Assembly: GCA_037443565.1 (NCBI GenBank) | Contig: JBBIOB010000014.1 | Location: 1-58,263, forward strand | From: Fervidifonticultor_A sp037443565 | GTDB taxonomy: Bacteria > Sysuimicrobiota > Sysuimicrobiia > Sysuimicrobiales > Humicultoraceae | Reading direction: 5' to 3' | DNA length: 58,263 nucleotides | In this document: positions 33,139 to 42,070 of the stretch, one piece after another | Position numbering within the stretch: the stretch's first letter is position 1 | Layout: the number at the start of each line of letters is the position of its first letter | Translations under genes and position numbers: made by a program | The notes under the pieces: model-generated | What the model was told of the DNA's origin: nothing | Databases searched by the model: none | Seen by the model: the letters and a program-made list of their open reading frames with translations, nothing else

Positions 33139-34404
33139 CTACACCAGGAAGGGCACCCGCGCGAAATCTGCGCCGAGGATCTTCGCCGGCTCGGCGCCCA
33201 GCCACCCGTCGAGCACCGTCGCGTACACCGATCGGAAGTCAACGTGGTGCTTGAGATCGTTGCTCTGGAGGTCGGTCAGGCTCGGCTGCTGACCGTGGAG
33301 TCCCGGTCGAATCCGCTTGCCGAAGACGAGGACCGGCGCGGCGGTGCCGTGGTCGGTGCCGTTGCTACCGTTCTCGGCCACGCGCCGGCCGAACTCGGAG
33401 AACGCGATCACGAGCACGCGCTCGGCGTTTCCCTGCGCCTCGAGGTCGCGGTAGAACGCCTCGACCCCGGTCGAGAGCTGCTCCAGCAATGCGTCGTGCA
33501 CGCCCTGCTGCCCGGCGTGCGTGTCGAAGCCGGTCATGTGGGCATAGTAGACCTTCGTCGGCAGCCTCCCGGCGATCATCTGCGCGATGAGGCGCATGCT
33601 GAACGCGAAGCGGTTGTTGGGATAGTCGATCCCGCCCCGGTAGGCGCGCATCGCCTCACGCACGCGATCGGACGACAGCACAGCATTCATGGCGGTGTGC
33701 CGGAGGAAGTCGATCGTGCCGGGCTCGTTGGGCGCGGGCGCGTTGAGCATCCTGAAGATCTCCAGCTCCTCGCGCGCGCCGATGCCGTCCACGCTCGGCA
33801 TCCATTGAAAGGCATCGGGGTTGTCGAGCGTGACGCCCTGGCCGCCCTCCGAGCGCATCGCGAGCGGCATCGTCGGACCGACGTTGAAGCCCACCGTGGG
33901 CTGCTCACAGCCCGGGCACTTGCTGTCAAAGTACCGACCGATCCATCCGACGCGCAGGCTGCGGCCCTCGGGATCCGCAGTGTGCCAGATCTCCATGGAC
34001 TTGAAGTGCGAGCGGTTGGGGTTCGGATAGCCGACGCCCTGGATCACCGCCATGTTGCCGCGGTCCAGCATCTCCTTCAGTTTGGCCATACGGGGATGGA
34101 AGCCGAGGTCACCGGTAATCCGGATCACCTCGTTGCGCGAGACCGCGAGACGCGGCCGGGCCCGGTAGTAGGCGTCGTCGGTGAACGGCACCAAGGTGTT
34201 GAGCCCGTCGTTACCGCCACCCATCTGCACGACAACGAGCACGTGATCATCGGGCACACCGGGCCGGTTGCTCACCTGCGCGACGTCGAACGGGTTACCC
34301 ATGGCCAACGCCGTGCGCGTGAGAAAGCTCGGCGCGGTCGCGCCCATCGCGACGATCGTGAGGCCCTTTTGCAGAAATTCGCGACGCGTCATCCCCTGGT
34401 TCAT
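33139..34404 (-). CDS. DUF1501 family exported protein (Tat signal)
   Basis: A 421-residue protein of the DUF1501 family, related to the sulfatase/alkaline phosphatase fold. The N-terminus has a twin-arginine signal (TRREFLQKGLTIVAMGATAP). The family marker VVQMGGGNDGLNTLVP follows, and HMTGFDTHAGQ and SEFGRRVAENG lie later. These proteins nearly always sit beside a DUF1800 gene, as here. Role unproven; surface or envelope assembly is often proposed. ATG 34404 is preferred because GAGGGG precedes it. Confidence 0.92.
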   Translation of the reverse strand: MNQGMTRREFLQKGLTIVAMGATAPSFLTRTALAMGNPFDVAQVSNRPGVPDDHVLVVVQMGGGNDGLNTLVPFTDDAYYRARPRLAVSRNEVIRITGDLGFHPRMAKLKEMLDRGNMAVIQGVGYPNPNRSHFKSMEIWHTADPEGRSLRVGWIGRYFDSKCPGCEQPTVGFNVGPTMPLAMRSEGGQGVTLDNPDAFQWMPSVDGIGAREELEIFRMLNAPAPNEPGTIDFLRHTAMNAVLSSDRVREAMRAYRGGIDYPNNRFAFSMRLIAQMIAGRLPTKVYYAHMTGFDTHAGQQGVHDALLEQLSTGVEAFYRDLEAQGNAERVLVIAFSEFGRRVAENGSNGTDHGTAAPVLVFGKRIRPGLHGQQPSLTDLQSNDLKHHVDFRSVYATVLDGWLGAEPAKILGADFARVPFLV

Positions 34405-34430
34405 CTGACCGCCCCTCTGATCGGCTGTCT

Positions 34431-35897
34431 CTACGCCAGTTGATACTCGGGACTGCACATGAGCAGGTGCAGCACGCTTCGGAACTTCGCCTCGCCTTCG
34501 GCGCTCGCGGCCGAAAACCCCGCCCGGGGCCCAGGAGCGCCGAGCGCCTTGAGCAGTGGTGCCTTCTTGGCGTCGCCCATGGCACCGTTGACCAGCAGGG
34601 CCGTGAGCCGATCCACCGCATCACCGGCGGTCTGCGAGACCGTCGCGGCCTTCAATGCCTCTGGGGGCAGCGCAGGCCGCGTGGCGGGCCGGCGGGCAAC
34701 GCCGAACATGCCCCCGGTCAGGATCAGGCTCGAGAAGTTGTAGCGTGCAAGGATCGTGGCCGTCGTGATCCAGGATTCGCCCCGGGGCCAGCCGCCCACG
34801 TTCGGTGGATTGAACAGTGCCTGGCCCATGAGGTCCATCGCGCGGACAAGTTGGGCAATTGGGATCGCGTCCACGCCGAGCAGCCGAACCGTGCCTACGA
34901 CGAGCTGAGCTGGCGACTTCACCTGAGTCCGGATCGCCTTCGGCGAATAGAATGCCCGCGACGTGAGGATGGCGCGCACCACCGGCGCGACTTCGAAGGC
35001 GCTCTGGCGGAAGACCGTAGCCAGCCCGTCGACGACGTCGTCCTCGGGCCGCAGGTAGCCGAAGTATTCGAAGAGGCGTCGCGGCAGGTAGCGTGCGGTG
35101 GCTGGCTGCTCGAAGACGACATCGACGATGTCACCGCCATCGAGGTTGCCGGTCCGGCCCATGAAGGTCTTTGGGCCATCGTCGTGCTGCCGCGCGTCGA
35201 AGAAGAACTGGTAGTCGCGCCGCGTCCATCCGGTGAACGCCCGTGCCGCTTCCTTAATGTCCTCCTCGGTGTAGTTGCCCACGCCCATGGTGAAGAGCTC
35301 CAGGAGCTCTCGGGCGAAGTTCTCGTTGGGCCGGCCCTTCCGGTTGCTCTCGTTGTCGAGGTACTCGAGCATCGCCGGGTCGCGGGCGACCGCCAGGATC
35401 AGCGCTTTGAAGTTGCCGAGCGCGTGGCGCCGGAACAGTTCGTTCTGGTTGTAGAGGTTCTCCACAAACCGGACCTCGGGCCGGCCAGACACCAGCAGAC
35501 CATGCCAGAACAGCACCATCCTCTCCTGCAAGGGGCGGCGCGTCTGGATCATGCGGCTCACCCACCACTCGCGCAGCTCCTGCAGCTTCTCGTTGTCCGC
35601 CCGCTGCGCGATCGCCCGCGCCTCGAACCGCTGCCGGTTCGAAGCGTTGGTGCGGTAGAGCCCGGCGACCGTCTCCCAGAGGCTGCGCAGACTTGTGAAG
35701 TCGGGAGGTGCGAAGGACTCGGGCACGCGGCCGAACGCCATGAGGTCGTCTACGGCCGCCTCCGGCCCAAGCCGCAGGACGTGGTCGATCTCCTCGGGCC
35801 GGCCTCCGAATCCCGCACGGTTGAGCAGATGGGCGGCCTTGGTTCTATCCCAGGGATCCGAAGAAGTCGGTGTGTACCTCGGAAGGATCTGCTGCAT
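34431..35897 (-). CDS. DUF1800 domain protein
   Basis: A 488-residue DUF1800 family protein. Typical elements: HLLNRAGFGGRPEEI, RMIQTRRPLQERMVLFWHG, NENFARELLELFTMGVGNYTEEDI, EAARAFTGW, and the late NPPNVGGWPRGESWI. It is the upstream partner of the DUF1501 gene with 26 bp between them. No signal peptide is evident. The joint function of the pair is not established. Confidence 0.93.
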   Translation of the reverse strand: MQQILPRYTPTSSDPWDRTKAAHLLNRAGFGGRPEEIDHVLRLGPEAAVDDLMAFGRVPESFAPPDFTSLRSLWETVAGLYRTNASNRQRFEARAIAQRADNEKLQELREWWVSRMIQTRRPLQERMVLFWHGLLVSGRPEVRFVENLYNQNELFRRHALGNFKALILAVARDPAMLEYLDNESNRKGRPNENFARELLELFTMGVGNYTEEDIKEAARAFTGWTRRDYQFFFDARQHDDGPKTFMGRTGNLDGGDIVDVVFEQPATARYLPRRLFEYFGYLRPEDDVVDGLATVFRQSAFEVAPVVRAILTSRAFYSPKAIRTQVKSPAQLVVGTVRLLGVDAIPIAQLVRAMDLMGQALFNPPNVGGWPRGESWITTATILARYNFSSLILTGGMFGVARRPATRPALPPEALKAATVSQTAGDAVDRLTALLVNGAMGDAKKAPLLKALGAPGPRAGFSAASAEGEAKFRSVLHLLMCSPEYQLA

Positions 35898-35927
35898 GGC
35901 GCCTCACGCTCCGGCGTGGTCGGTCTT

Positions 35928-35933
35928 ATAATA
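35928..35933 (-). promoter_or_regulatory. Candidate -10 for the DUF1800-DUF1501-IMPase transcript
   Basis: TATTAT on the minus strand, 30 bp upstream of the DUF1800 ATG, in an AT-rich patch of an otherwise GC-rich gap. No clear -35 is seen. Confidence 0.4.
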
Positions 35934-36010
35934 CGGTTCCCCCACCACCTACCCGATAGACGAACGCGAGCATGACGTGGTTGGGCACCCGGCGGCTGAG
36001 CCAGCGCCGG

Positions 36011-37174
36011 CTAGGCCACCGTCGGTCCGGTTGGCAACGGCGCGGACGGCGCCACCGGTGTCGCCCGCCGGCCCCATAGGGCGAGGGCGACCGCGCCGAA
36101 CCCTACCGCGACCACCAGCAGGCGCAGGAGCCATCCCACGTACGGCAGGTTGGTCGCGATCGCGATGATGCCCACGCCGATGGCCGCCTCGGCATAGCGT
36201 GACTGCAGCCTGGGCGCGACCGCCTGCCCGAGCGCGAGCGCCGCGGCCGCATGGCTGATGAACAGCGCGAGAATGTGCGCGAGCAGCACCAGCAGGCTCG
36301 CCGGGATCCCCACCAATGTGACCATCAGCGCGACGATCCCGAGGGGCACCACGATGAGCAGGAGTACGCCCCACCCGAGCGACGCCCACGGCCGGCCGCG
36401 CAGCGCATCCGCTGTCGTTTGGAGCGCCCCCGGGACGACGGCCACCAGGACCAGGGCGATGATCAGCATCCAGAAGAAGTCGGCGATGCCGAAGACGATG
36501 CGCAGCCCTCTGGCGGCCTGCCGGGATGGCATCGGCCGCGCCGGATAGGCGTCCCGGATCGTCTGGCCCATCACCCGCGCCCCCGGCGCGATCTCAATGG
36601 GCCGCTCGCTGCTGTACCTGAGGTCGCCGCGGATCTCGGCCGAAGGCAACAGGGCAATCTCGCTTGCTCTGATCACCGCGTTGCCGCCCACGGTCCCGCT
36701 GATCTCGACCCGCGCGCCCGCGATCCGGACATTCCGGCCGATGGTCCCGTTGACCGAGACGGCGCCGCCCGCAAGCGCCGCGTCCCGGGCGATGCGGCCC
36801 GAGGGCGCCACGGTCACCGTGCCGCCGGCCGCCACCACGTCCCCGCCGACCGCGCCCCGGATGACCACGGTGCCGCCTGCCGCGCGCACGGCGGCGCCGA
36901 TTGGTCCGGTGATATCCACCGACGCCGCGGCGGCCAGCACGCCGCCGTCTACCGGGCCGCGGACGTCCACGGTGCTGCCGAGTGCGACCAGGTCGCCGCG
37001 CACGCGACCGTCTACCGCGACCAGGATCCCGGCCATGTACAGGTCATCGTCGATGATCTCGTTCGAGGCCACGCGGCCCGTCGGGCCTGCGCGCATCTCG
37101 ATCGCGGCCGCCGGTAGGGCGACGGCCACCACAACGACAACCAGAACGAGAGACAGGATGAGTCCCCGCGACAT
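36011..37174 (-). CDS. Bactofilin-like polymer-forming protein with C-terminal membrane domain
   Basis: A 387-residue protein. After a signal peptide or first helix (LILSLVLVVVVVAVALPAAA) come about 190 residues of short repeated strands with G-x-V/I-x-G-D/N periodicity (VRGDLVALGSTVDVRGPVDG and similar). This is characteristic of a right-handed beta-solenoid as in bactofilins. The last 150 residues contain about four transmembrane helices. The combination suggests an envelope scaffold. The start is fixed by GGGAGGTG six bases before ATG 37174. Confidence 0.85.
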   Translation of the reverse strand: MSRGLILSLVLVVVVVAVALPAAAIEMRAGPTGRVASNEIIDDDLYMAGILVAVDGRVRGDLVALGSTVDVRGPVDGGVLAAAASVDITGPIGAAVRAAGGTVVIRGAVGGDVVAAGGTVTVAPSGRIARDAALAGGAVSVNGTIGRNVRIAGARVEISGTVGGNAVIRASEIALLPSAEIRGDLRYSSERPIEIAPGARVMGQTIRDAYPARPMPSRQAARGLRIVFGIADFFWMLIIALVLVAVVPGALQTTADALRGRPWASLGWGVLLLIVVPLGIVALMVTLVGIPASLLVLLAHILALFISHAAAALALGQAVAPRLQSRYAEAAIGVGIIAIATNLPYVGWLLRLLVVAVGFGAVALALWGRRATPVAPSAPLPTGPTVA

Positions 37175-37260
37175 TCGCAGCACCTCCCGGACGGTCTTCA
37201 CCACGACGATAGCAGGCCTGGGGTCCGGTGACATCCGGGCGGGGCCCGGAGGAGTCCTGA

Positions 37261-37818
37261 GTGCGCGGCCGAACCCTCCTGGAGAACCGTGCACGGGACA
37301 CCGCGATGGCGATCCCCTTAGACGTGTCTTCCGACCGCTCCGCCGGCAGCGTGATCAGAGCCGCGATGGGCTCCGATATTGCGGAGATCGTCGCCATCTG
37401 GGGAGAGCTGGCCTTCCATCACGCGCAGCTCGACGAGGCCTTCGCGCCTTCCGTGCGCTGGCAGGAGGAATACCGGCAGTTCATCCGCACGCTGATCGGC
37501 CGCGACGACGCGCTGGCCGTCGTCGCAGTAGAGGCCGGCAAGGTCGTGGGCTACGGTGTGGGCCGCATCTCGACCTTACCGGCCTTCTTCGAACGCCGGC
37601 GCAGGGGATATGTCCACGACGTGGTCATGCGGGAGGCCTACCGGCGCCGGGGGATCGGCAGGCGGCTGGTCGGGGCGCTCCTGGACTGGATGCGCGACGC
37701 CGGGGTGTCGCTGGTCGAGCTGACGGTCGCCGTCCGCAACGAGGAGGCCGTGGCGTTCTGGAAGCAGTTGGGCTTTGCCACGTACATGCACCATATGAAG
37801 CTCACCCTGCGCCCATGA
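37261..37818 (+). CDS. GNAT-family N-acetyltransferase
   Basis: A 185-residue acetyltransferase. The core has IRAAMGSDIAEIVAIW, the acetyl-CoA loop REAYRRRGIGRRLVGALLDW, and the ending AVAFWKQLGFATYMHHMKLTL. The GTG at 37261 has a GGAGGAG site at proper spacing and is preferred over ATG 37306, which has none. It opens a series of same-strand genes running to 46643. Substrate unknown. Confidence 0.9.
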   Translation: MRGRTLLENRARDTAMAIPLDVSSDRSAGSVIRAAMGSDIAEIVAIWGELAFHHAQLDEAFAPSVRWQEEYRQFIRTLIGRDDALAVVAVEAGKVVGYGVGRISTLPAFFERRRRGYVHDVVMREAYRRRGIGRRLVGALLDWMRDAGVSLVELTVAVRNEEAVAFWKQLGFATYMHHMKLTLRP

Positions 37819-37834
37819 ACGCGGACGGATACGC

Positions 37835-38428
37835 ATGAGCGTGATGCCGGCCGGCCCGCTACGAACCCGGCTCCTGCTGCTGTGCCGGGGCGCGCTCGAC
37901 TGGACCCGCGGCACCAGCGGCGACCCACCGCTGACATCGGAAGGCGTGCGCGACGCCGAGGTGGCCGCCGCAGCGCTCCCGCATTTCGACGTGATCGTCT
38001 CCAGCCCGCAGCGGGCAGGCCAGGAGACGGTCGAAGCGGTGCTTGCTCAGCGGCCGGTCGCGGTGGTCTGGCGGGACGCGCTGGACGAGATCAGGAGCGC
38101 GGCGTTCCCTGAGAACGCCGACGCGTACAGCGCCTGGCTGGACAGGCTGTTCGAGACGTACGCCCTCTCGGACCAGGGCGAATCGCTCGCCGACGGCGTC
38201 CAGCGCCTCACCGCGGCCCTGCGGGCGATCGCCGACCAGCACTACGGTCGGTCCGCGCTGATTATCAGCCATCCGGTCATCCTGCTGGCCTTTCGAGGGC
38301 ACCTGATGCAGACCGCAGTCCAGCGCGACCAGGTGGATGCGCTGCCGCCGCTGGCGCTTTCAATCATCGACTACCTGGAGGGCCGGTTCTACCTGGTCCA
38401 GGACTTCCCCACGCGGTACCTGCCGTAG
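37835..38428 (+). CDS. Histidine-phosphatase-fold protein lacking the catalytic RH pair
   Basis: A 197-residue protein of the phosphoglycerate-mutase-like fold. PLTSEGVRDAEVAAAAL, VIVSSPQRAGQET and ALIISHPVILLAF match conserved blocks, and the second catalytic His is present in ISHP. The N-terminal RHG motif that supplies the phosphohistidine nucleophile reads LLLLCRGALDW, so Arg-His is replaced by Cys-Arg. It is probably inactive as a classical phosphatase and may act as a binding or regulatory protein. It starts 16 bp after the acetyltransferase. Confidence 0.8.
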   Translation: MSVMPAGPLRTRLLLLCRGALDWTRGTSGDPPLTSEGVRDAEVAAAALPHFDVIVSSPQRAGQETVEAVLAQRPVAVVWRDALDEIRSAAFPENADAYSAWLDRLFETYALSDQGESLADGVQRLTAALRAIADQHYGRSALIISHPVILLAFRGHLMQTAVQRDQVDALPPLALSIIDYLEGRFYLVQDFPTRYLP

Positions 38429-38481
38429 GCGAGACCCCATTCAGGAGCGACCGGGGACCCCCGCGATCGACGAGCAGACGC

Positions 38482-39498
38482 ATGAATCCCAACGGCTGGC
38501 CGGAACTGATTGACGTCATAGACGCCCGGCGCGCCATCGCGCCGCACCTGAGGCCGACCCCGGTCGTCACCTCGCCGGGGCTCGACCGCCTCCTCGGGTG
38601 CCGCGCGTACGTGAAGTGCGAGAACGCCAACCCCACCCGCGCGTTCAAGGTTCGAGGCGGGATCAACCTGGTCTCCCGCCTCTCAGACGAGGAGCGGCGG
38701 CGGGGTGTGATCTCGGCGTCCACCGGCAACCACGGCCAGTCCATCGCCTACGCATCGCGGGTGTTTGGCGTGCGTGCCGTCATCGGGGTGCCGGTCGGCG
38801 CCAATCCGGTGAAGCTGCAAGCGATGCGGGATTTCGGCGCGGAGATCGTCGAGGTGGGCGCCGACTTCGACGAGGCGCGCGAGTGGGTCGAGCGCACCGC
38901 GGCGGCCGAAGGCTACCGGTACGTCCACTCGGGCAACGAGCCCTATCTGATCGCCGGGGTCGGCACCGCCAGCCTGGAGCTCATCGAGGAGGTCCCGGAC
39001 CTCGACGACGTGATCGTGCCGGTGGGCGGCGGGTCCGGAGCGTGTGGCCACCTCATCGCCGCGAAGACGATCAACCCGCGGCTGCGGGTCATCGGCGTGC
39101 AGGCCGAGGGCGCGCCAGCGGTCGCCCGATCGTGGCGGGAGCGCCAGACCGTGACCGCGGACGCGATTCGGACGCGGGCCGAGGGGCTGGCCACGCGGGC
39201 CCCATTCTCCCTGACGCTGGCCATGATGTGGGCCGGTCTCGACGACATGATCCTGGTCAGCGACGAGGAAATGGCAGACGGCGTGAGAATTCTCCTCGAT
39301 GCGACCCGGCAGGTGGCCGAACTCGCCGGCGCGGCCCCCGTCGCCGCGGCGCTCCGCCTGCGGGACCGCATCGCCAATCGCAACATCGGACTCATCCTCA
39401 GTGGAGGGAATATCTCGATGGACGGGCTGCGCGCAATCCTCTCGGACGAGGGGAGCGCCATGCCTGATCCTGCGCGCGAAGGGAGCGGTGATAGGTGA
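38482..39498 (+). CDS. Threonine/serine dehydratase (PLP fold type II)
   Basis: A 338-residue PLP enzyme deaminating threonine or serine to the 2-oxo acid. The PLP lysine lies in TRAFKVRGG, substrate-loop ASTGNHGQS follows, and the phosphate-binding glycine loop is VPVGGGSGACG. The late LSGGNIS is typical. No C-terminal ACT domain is present, so it resembles the catabolic, non-feedback form. Its stop overlaps the GTG of the UroD-like gene. A related eliminase or racemase is possible. Confidence 0.9.
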   Translation: MNPNGWPELIDVIDARRAIAPHLRPTPVVTSPGLDRLLGCRAYVKCENANPTRAFKVRGGINLVSRLSDEERRRGVISASTGNHGQSIAYASRVFGVRAVIGVPVGANPVKLQAMRDFGAEIVEVGADFDEAREWVERTAAAEGYRYVHSGNEPYLIAGVGTASLELIEEVPDLDDVIVPVGGGSGACGHLIAAKTINPRLRVIGVQAEGAPAVARSWRERQTVTADAIRTRAEGLATRAPFSLTLAMMWAGLDDMILVSDEEMADGVRILLDATRQVAELAGAAPVAAALRLRDRIANRNIGLILSGGNISMDGLRAILSDEGSAMPDPAREGSGDR

Positions 39499-40469
39499 CC
39501 AGGAGAGAGCGGGTGTATGCGGCCATCGACGGCAAGCCGGTGGACCGCCCGCCGGCGGCGCTGTGGCGGCATTTCCCGCAGGACGACCAGCGGGCCGAGT
39601 CGCTGGCCCAGGCCCATGTTGCGTTCTTCAAGCAGTTCGACTGGGACTTCCTCAAGGTGACGTCGGCCAGCGGATTCTACGGCGACGACTGGGGCTTGAA
39701 GTCGACGTACAAGCCCAATCGCGAAGGGGTTAGGCACTACACCGACCGGCCGGTGCGGAAGGAGACCGACTGGCCCCGACTCAAGCGGATCGACGTCACG
39801 ACCGGCGCGCACGGCAGAGAGTTGAAAGCCCTGCGCCTGATCCGCAAGGCCCTGCCCGATGAGATCATCCTGGCCACGGTCTTCAGCCCCCTGTCGATCG
39901 CCCGCACCCTGGCCGGCGAGACGGCGCTGCTGCGCTACCTGCGCGACTCGGTCGATGAGATGCACGAGGGGCTCGACATCATCACCGAAGCCACGGCGAA
40001 GTTCGCCGAGGAGTGTCTCGCCGCGGGCGCCGACGGACTCTTCTTCGCCACGCAGTGCGCCTCGAGCGCGTACATGACCATCGAGGAGTACGAGGAGTTT
40101 GCACGCCCCTACGACCTGCGGGTGCTTGACGCGGCGCGGCACGCGGAGATCATCCTCCTTCACATCCACGGTGAGCGCATCATGTTCGAGCAGCTCACCG
40201 ACTACCCGGTGCAGATCATCAACTGGCACGACCGCCGCACCGACCCCAGCCTCAAGGAAGCCCGGGAGCAGTTCTCCGGCACGCTGGCCGGCGGCATCGA
40301 CGCCATGGATACGATCGGGAAGGGCACCCCGGAGCAGGTGATCGCCGAGGTCAAGGACGCCATCACGCAGACCGGCGGTACGAAGTTCGTGGCGACCGCC
40401 GGCTGCGTCATCCCCATCGACGCCCCCGAGGCGAACGTCAAGGCGGTCCGGCAGGCGGTGGAGAGCTAG
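39495..40469 (+). CDS. Uroporphyrinogen decarboxylase family protein (HemE/MtaA-like)
   Basis: A 324-residue TIM-barrel protein of the UroD superfamily. TRRERVYAAIDGKPVDRPP is the family opening. ATQCASSAYMTIEEYEEFARPYDLRVLDA and TLAGGIDAMDTIGKGTPEQV match the barrel core. No other heme gene is nearby, and the superfamily also includes methyltransferases for cobalamin or coenzyme M systems. A role in heme synthesis is therefore not assumed. GTG start on a 4-bp overlap with the dehydratase gene. Confidence 0.85.
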   Translation: MTRRERVYAAIDGKPVDRPPAALWRHFPQDDQRAESLAQAHVAFFKQFDWDFLKVTSASGFYGDDWGLKSTYKPNREGVRHYTDRPVRKETDWPRLKRIDVTTGAHGRELKALRLIRKALPDEIILATVFSPLSIARTLAGETALLRYLRDSVDEMHEGLDIITEATAKFAEECLAAGADGLFFATQCASSAYMTIEEYEEFARPYDLRVLDAARHAEIILLHIHGERIMFEQLTDYPVQIINWHDRRTDPSLKEAREQFSGTLAGGIDAMDTIGKGTPEQVIAEVKDAITQTGGTKFVATAGCVIPIDAPEANVKAVRQAVES

Positions 40470-40590
40470 AGCCGCCCGGGCAGGGATTCGCATTGCGGTG
40501 TGAGAAGTGCCTTGGTCACAGTCACAGCCATTCGGCTCATGGCGTCCCGCACAGCAGCGGGAAGGCACAAGTCACACAGGGGGGATACAG

Positions 40591-41571
40591 GTGAGACGAC
40601 AGGGACCACTCCTCGTGATCGCTGCGGCGATCATCGCCTTCATGCTCGCCGCGACCTTCGTCCCCGCGACCGCCGGCCCGGCGGTTAGGCTCTCCATCGC
40701 GACAGGCGGCACCGGCGGCGTCTACTTCCCGCTGGGCGGCGGCCTGGCGTCGCTCATCTCGAAGACCATCCCTGGGGTGAGCGCCACGGCCGAGGTTACG
40801 CCCGCCTCGGTGGACAACATGCGGCTCATATCGGCCAAGCGGGCGGATCTGGCATTGACGCTGGCCGACACGGCGTTTGACGCCTTCAAAGGCCAGGAAG
40901 CGTTCCGGGGTGCGCCGATCCCGATCCGCACGCTGGCGCCCCTCTACAACAACTTCAACCACCTGGTGACCGTGGACGGCACCGGCATCACCACCATCGC
41001 CGACCTGAAGGGCAAGCGCGTGTCGGTGGGAGCCCCCGGCAGCGGGACCGAGATCACCGCCCTGCGCATCCTCGAGGCCGCCGGCATCGATCCCGCCCGC
41101 GATATCCGCCGCGAGCGGCTGGGCGTGGCGCCCTCGGTCGATGCCCTCAAGGACAAGAAGATCGACGCTTTCTTCTGGAGCGGCGGCCTGCCCACGGCCG
41201 GGGTGCTCGACCTGGCCGCGACCCCGGGAGTGCGCATCCAGCTGGTGCCGCTCGACGTCCTGGTACCCGCGCTGCAGGCCAAGTATGGCAACCTCTACTT
41301 CCGCTCCGTGATTCAGAAGGAGTTCTATCCGGGCATGCCCGCGGACGCGCCGACGATCGGCGTCGCCAATCTGCTAGTCGTCCACCAGGATTTCAACGCG
41401 GAGATGGCCTACCAGATCACGAAGCTGCTCTTCGAGAAGCGCGCGGATCTGGCCCAGGTCCACAAGGAAGCGGCCAACATCACGCTGATCGGCCTGGCGG
41501 GTCGCTCCCCGGTCCCGTTCCATCCCGGCGCGATCCGCTATTACAGGGAGCGTGGGGTCGAGGGCTTCTAG
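40591..41571 (+). CDS. TAXI-family TRAP transporter substrate-binding protein
   Basis: A 326-residue periplasmic or lipid-facing binding protein. A signal peptide (LLVIAAAIIAFMLAATFVPATAG) is followed by the TAXI hallmark SIATGGTGGVYFPLGGGLA, with later STEVTPASVDN-like and KGKRVSVGAPGSGTEI blocks. It captures the ligand for the membrane permease at 42071. GTG 40591 is chosen because AGGGGGG precedes it and the signal peptide follows immediately. TAXI systems carry C4-dicarboxylates, glutamate or other organic acids; the ligand is unknown. Confidence 0.94.
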   Translation: MRRQGPLLVIAAAIIAFMLAATFVPATAGPAVRLSIATGGTGGVYFPLGGGLASLISKTIPGVSATAEVTPASVDNMRLISAKRADLALTLADTAFDAFKGQEAFRGAPIPIRTLAPLYNNFNHLVTVDGTGITTIADLKGKRVSVGAPGSGTEITALRILEAAGIDPARDIRRERLGVAPSVDALKDKKIDAFFWSGGLPTAGVLDLAATPGVRIQLVPLDVLVPALQAKYGNLYFRSVIQKEFYPGMPADAPTIGVANLLVVHQDFNAEMAYQITKLLFEKRADLAQVHKEAANITLIGLAGRSPVPFHPGAIRYYRERGVEGF

Positions 41572-42061
41572 CCGCCTCCTCCTGATCGCGGCCGCGGTCG
41601 CAGTGGCGGCCGCGGCCGCCGCATTGCTCATCCCGGTACCGGTGCTGCGCGTGACCAACGCCGCCACCGGCGACCTGCTGTGGCAGGTGCCGGTCGCCAA
41701 CGGCGGCGAAGTCCGCCTCGACTACATCAACTCCCTGTTCGATGCGCCGACCACCGAGCACTTCGTCGTCACCGGCGGCCTGCTGCGGCTCACCGAGATC
41801 AGCAGCACGAGCCAGGCCGTGCTCGAGTACCTGGTCCTGGAGCCGCCCTACGAGGAACGGGACGGGCGGTTCGTCTCGAGGCGTCAGGGACCGATGTTCG
41901 AGGACCTGACGATCCGGATCGGCCAGACCGGCCAGCAGCGGCTCCTCATCGGCCGGAGGACCCTCCCGCTGTACGAGTTGGGCGTGGGGGAAGCGGTGCG
42001 CGTGAGGGTGACGCGGATGCCGCGATTGATCGCCCTCGTGCAGCGCCCGGGCGCCCCATAG
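41552..42061 (+). CDS. DUF1850 domain protein, TRAP-associated
   Basis: A 169-residue protein with an N-terminal hydrophobic helix (LLLIAAAVAVAAAAAALLIPVP) and a compact beta-rich DUF1850 domain (VRLDYINSLFDAPTTEHFVV). DUF1850 genes regularly lie between TAXI binding proteins and their fused permeases, as here, so an accessory role in the transporter is likely. The GTG overlaps the binding-protein gene by 20 bp. Confidence 0.9.
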   Translation: MGSRASSRLLLIAAAVAVAAAAAALLIPVPVLRVTNAATGDLLWQVPVANGGEVRLDYINSLFDAPTTEHFVVTGGLLRLTEISSTSQAVLEYLVLEPPYEERDGRFVSRRQGPMFEDLTIRIGQTGQQRLLIGRRTLPLYELGVGEAVRVRVTRMPRLIALVQRPGAP

Positions 42062-42070
42062 GAGCGGGCC

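Noticed and set aside
32791..35975. Two + strand frames of over 500 codons opposite the DUF1501 and DUF1800 genes
   Set aside because: The minus-strand genes carry family motifs and a Tat signal. The + frames have no domain and overlap them completely.
38943..40568. A 541-codon minus-strand frame opposite the dehydratase and UroD-like genes
   Set aside because: Shadow of two overlapping genes with intact motifs and ribosome-coupled starts.
40470..40590. Possible promoter before the TAXI gene (TTGGTC near 40514)
   Set aside because: No matching -10 at proper spacing, so not reported as a feature. The gene has a clear ribosome-binding site only.
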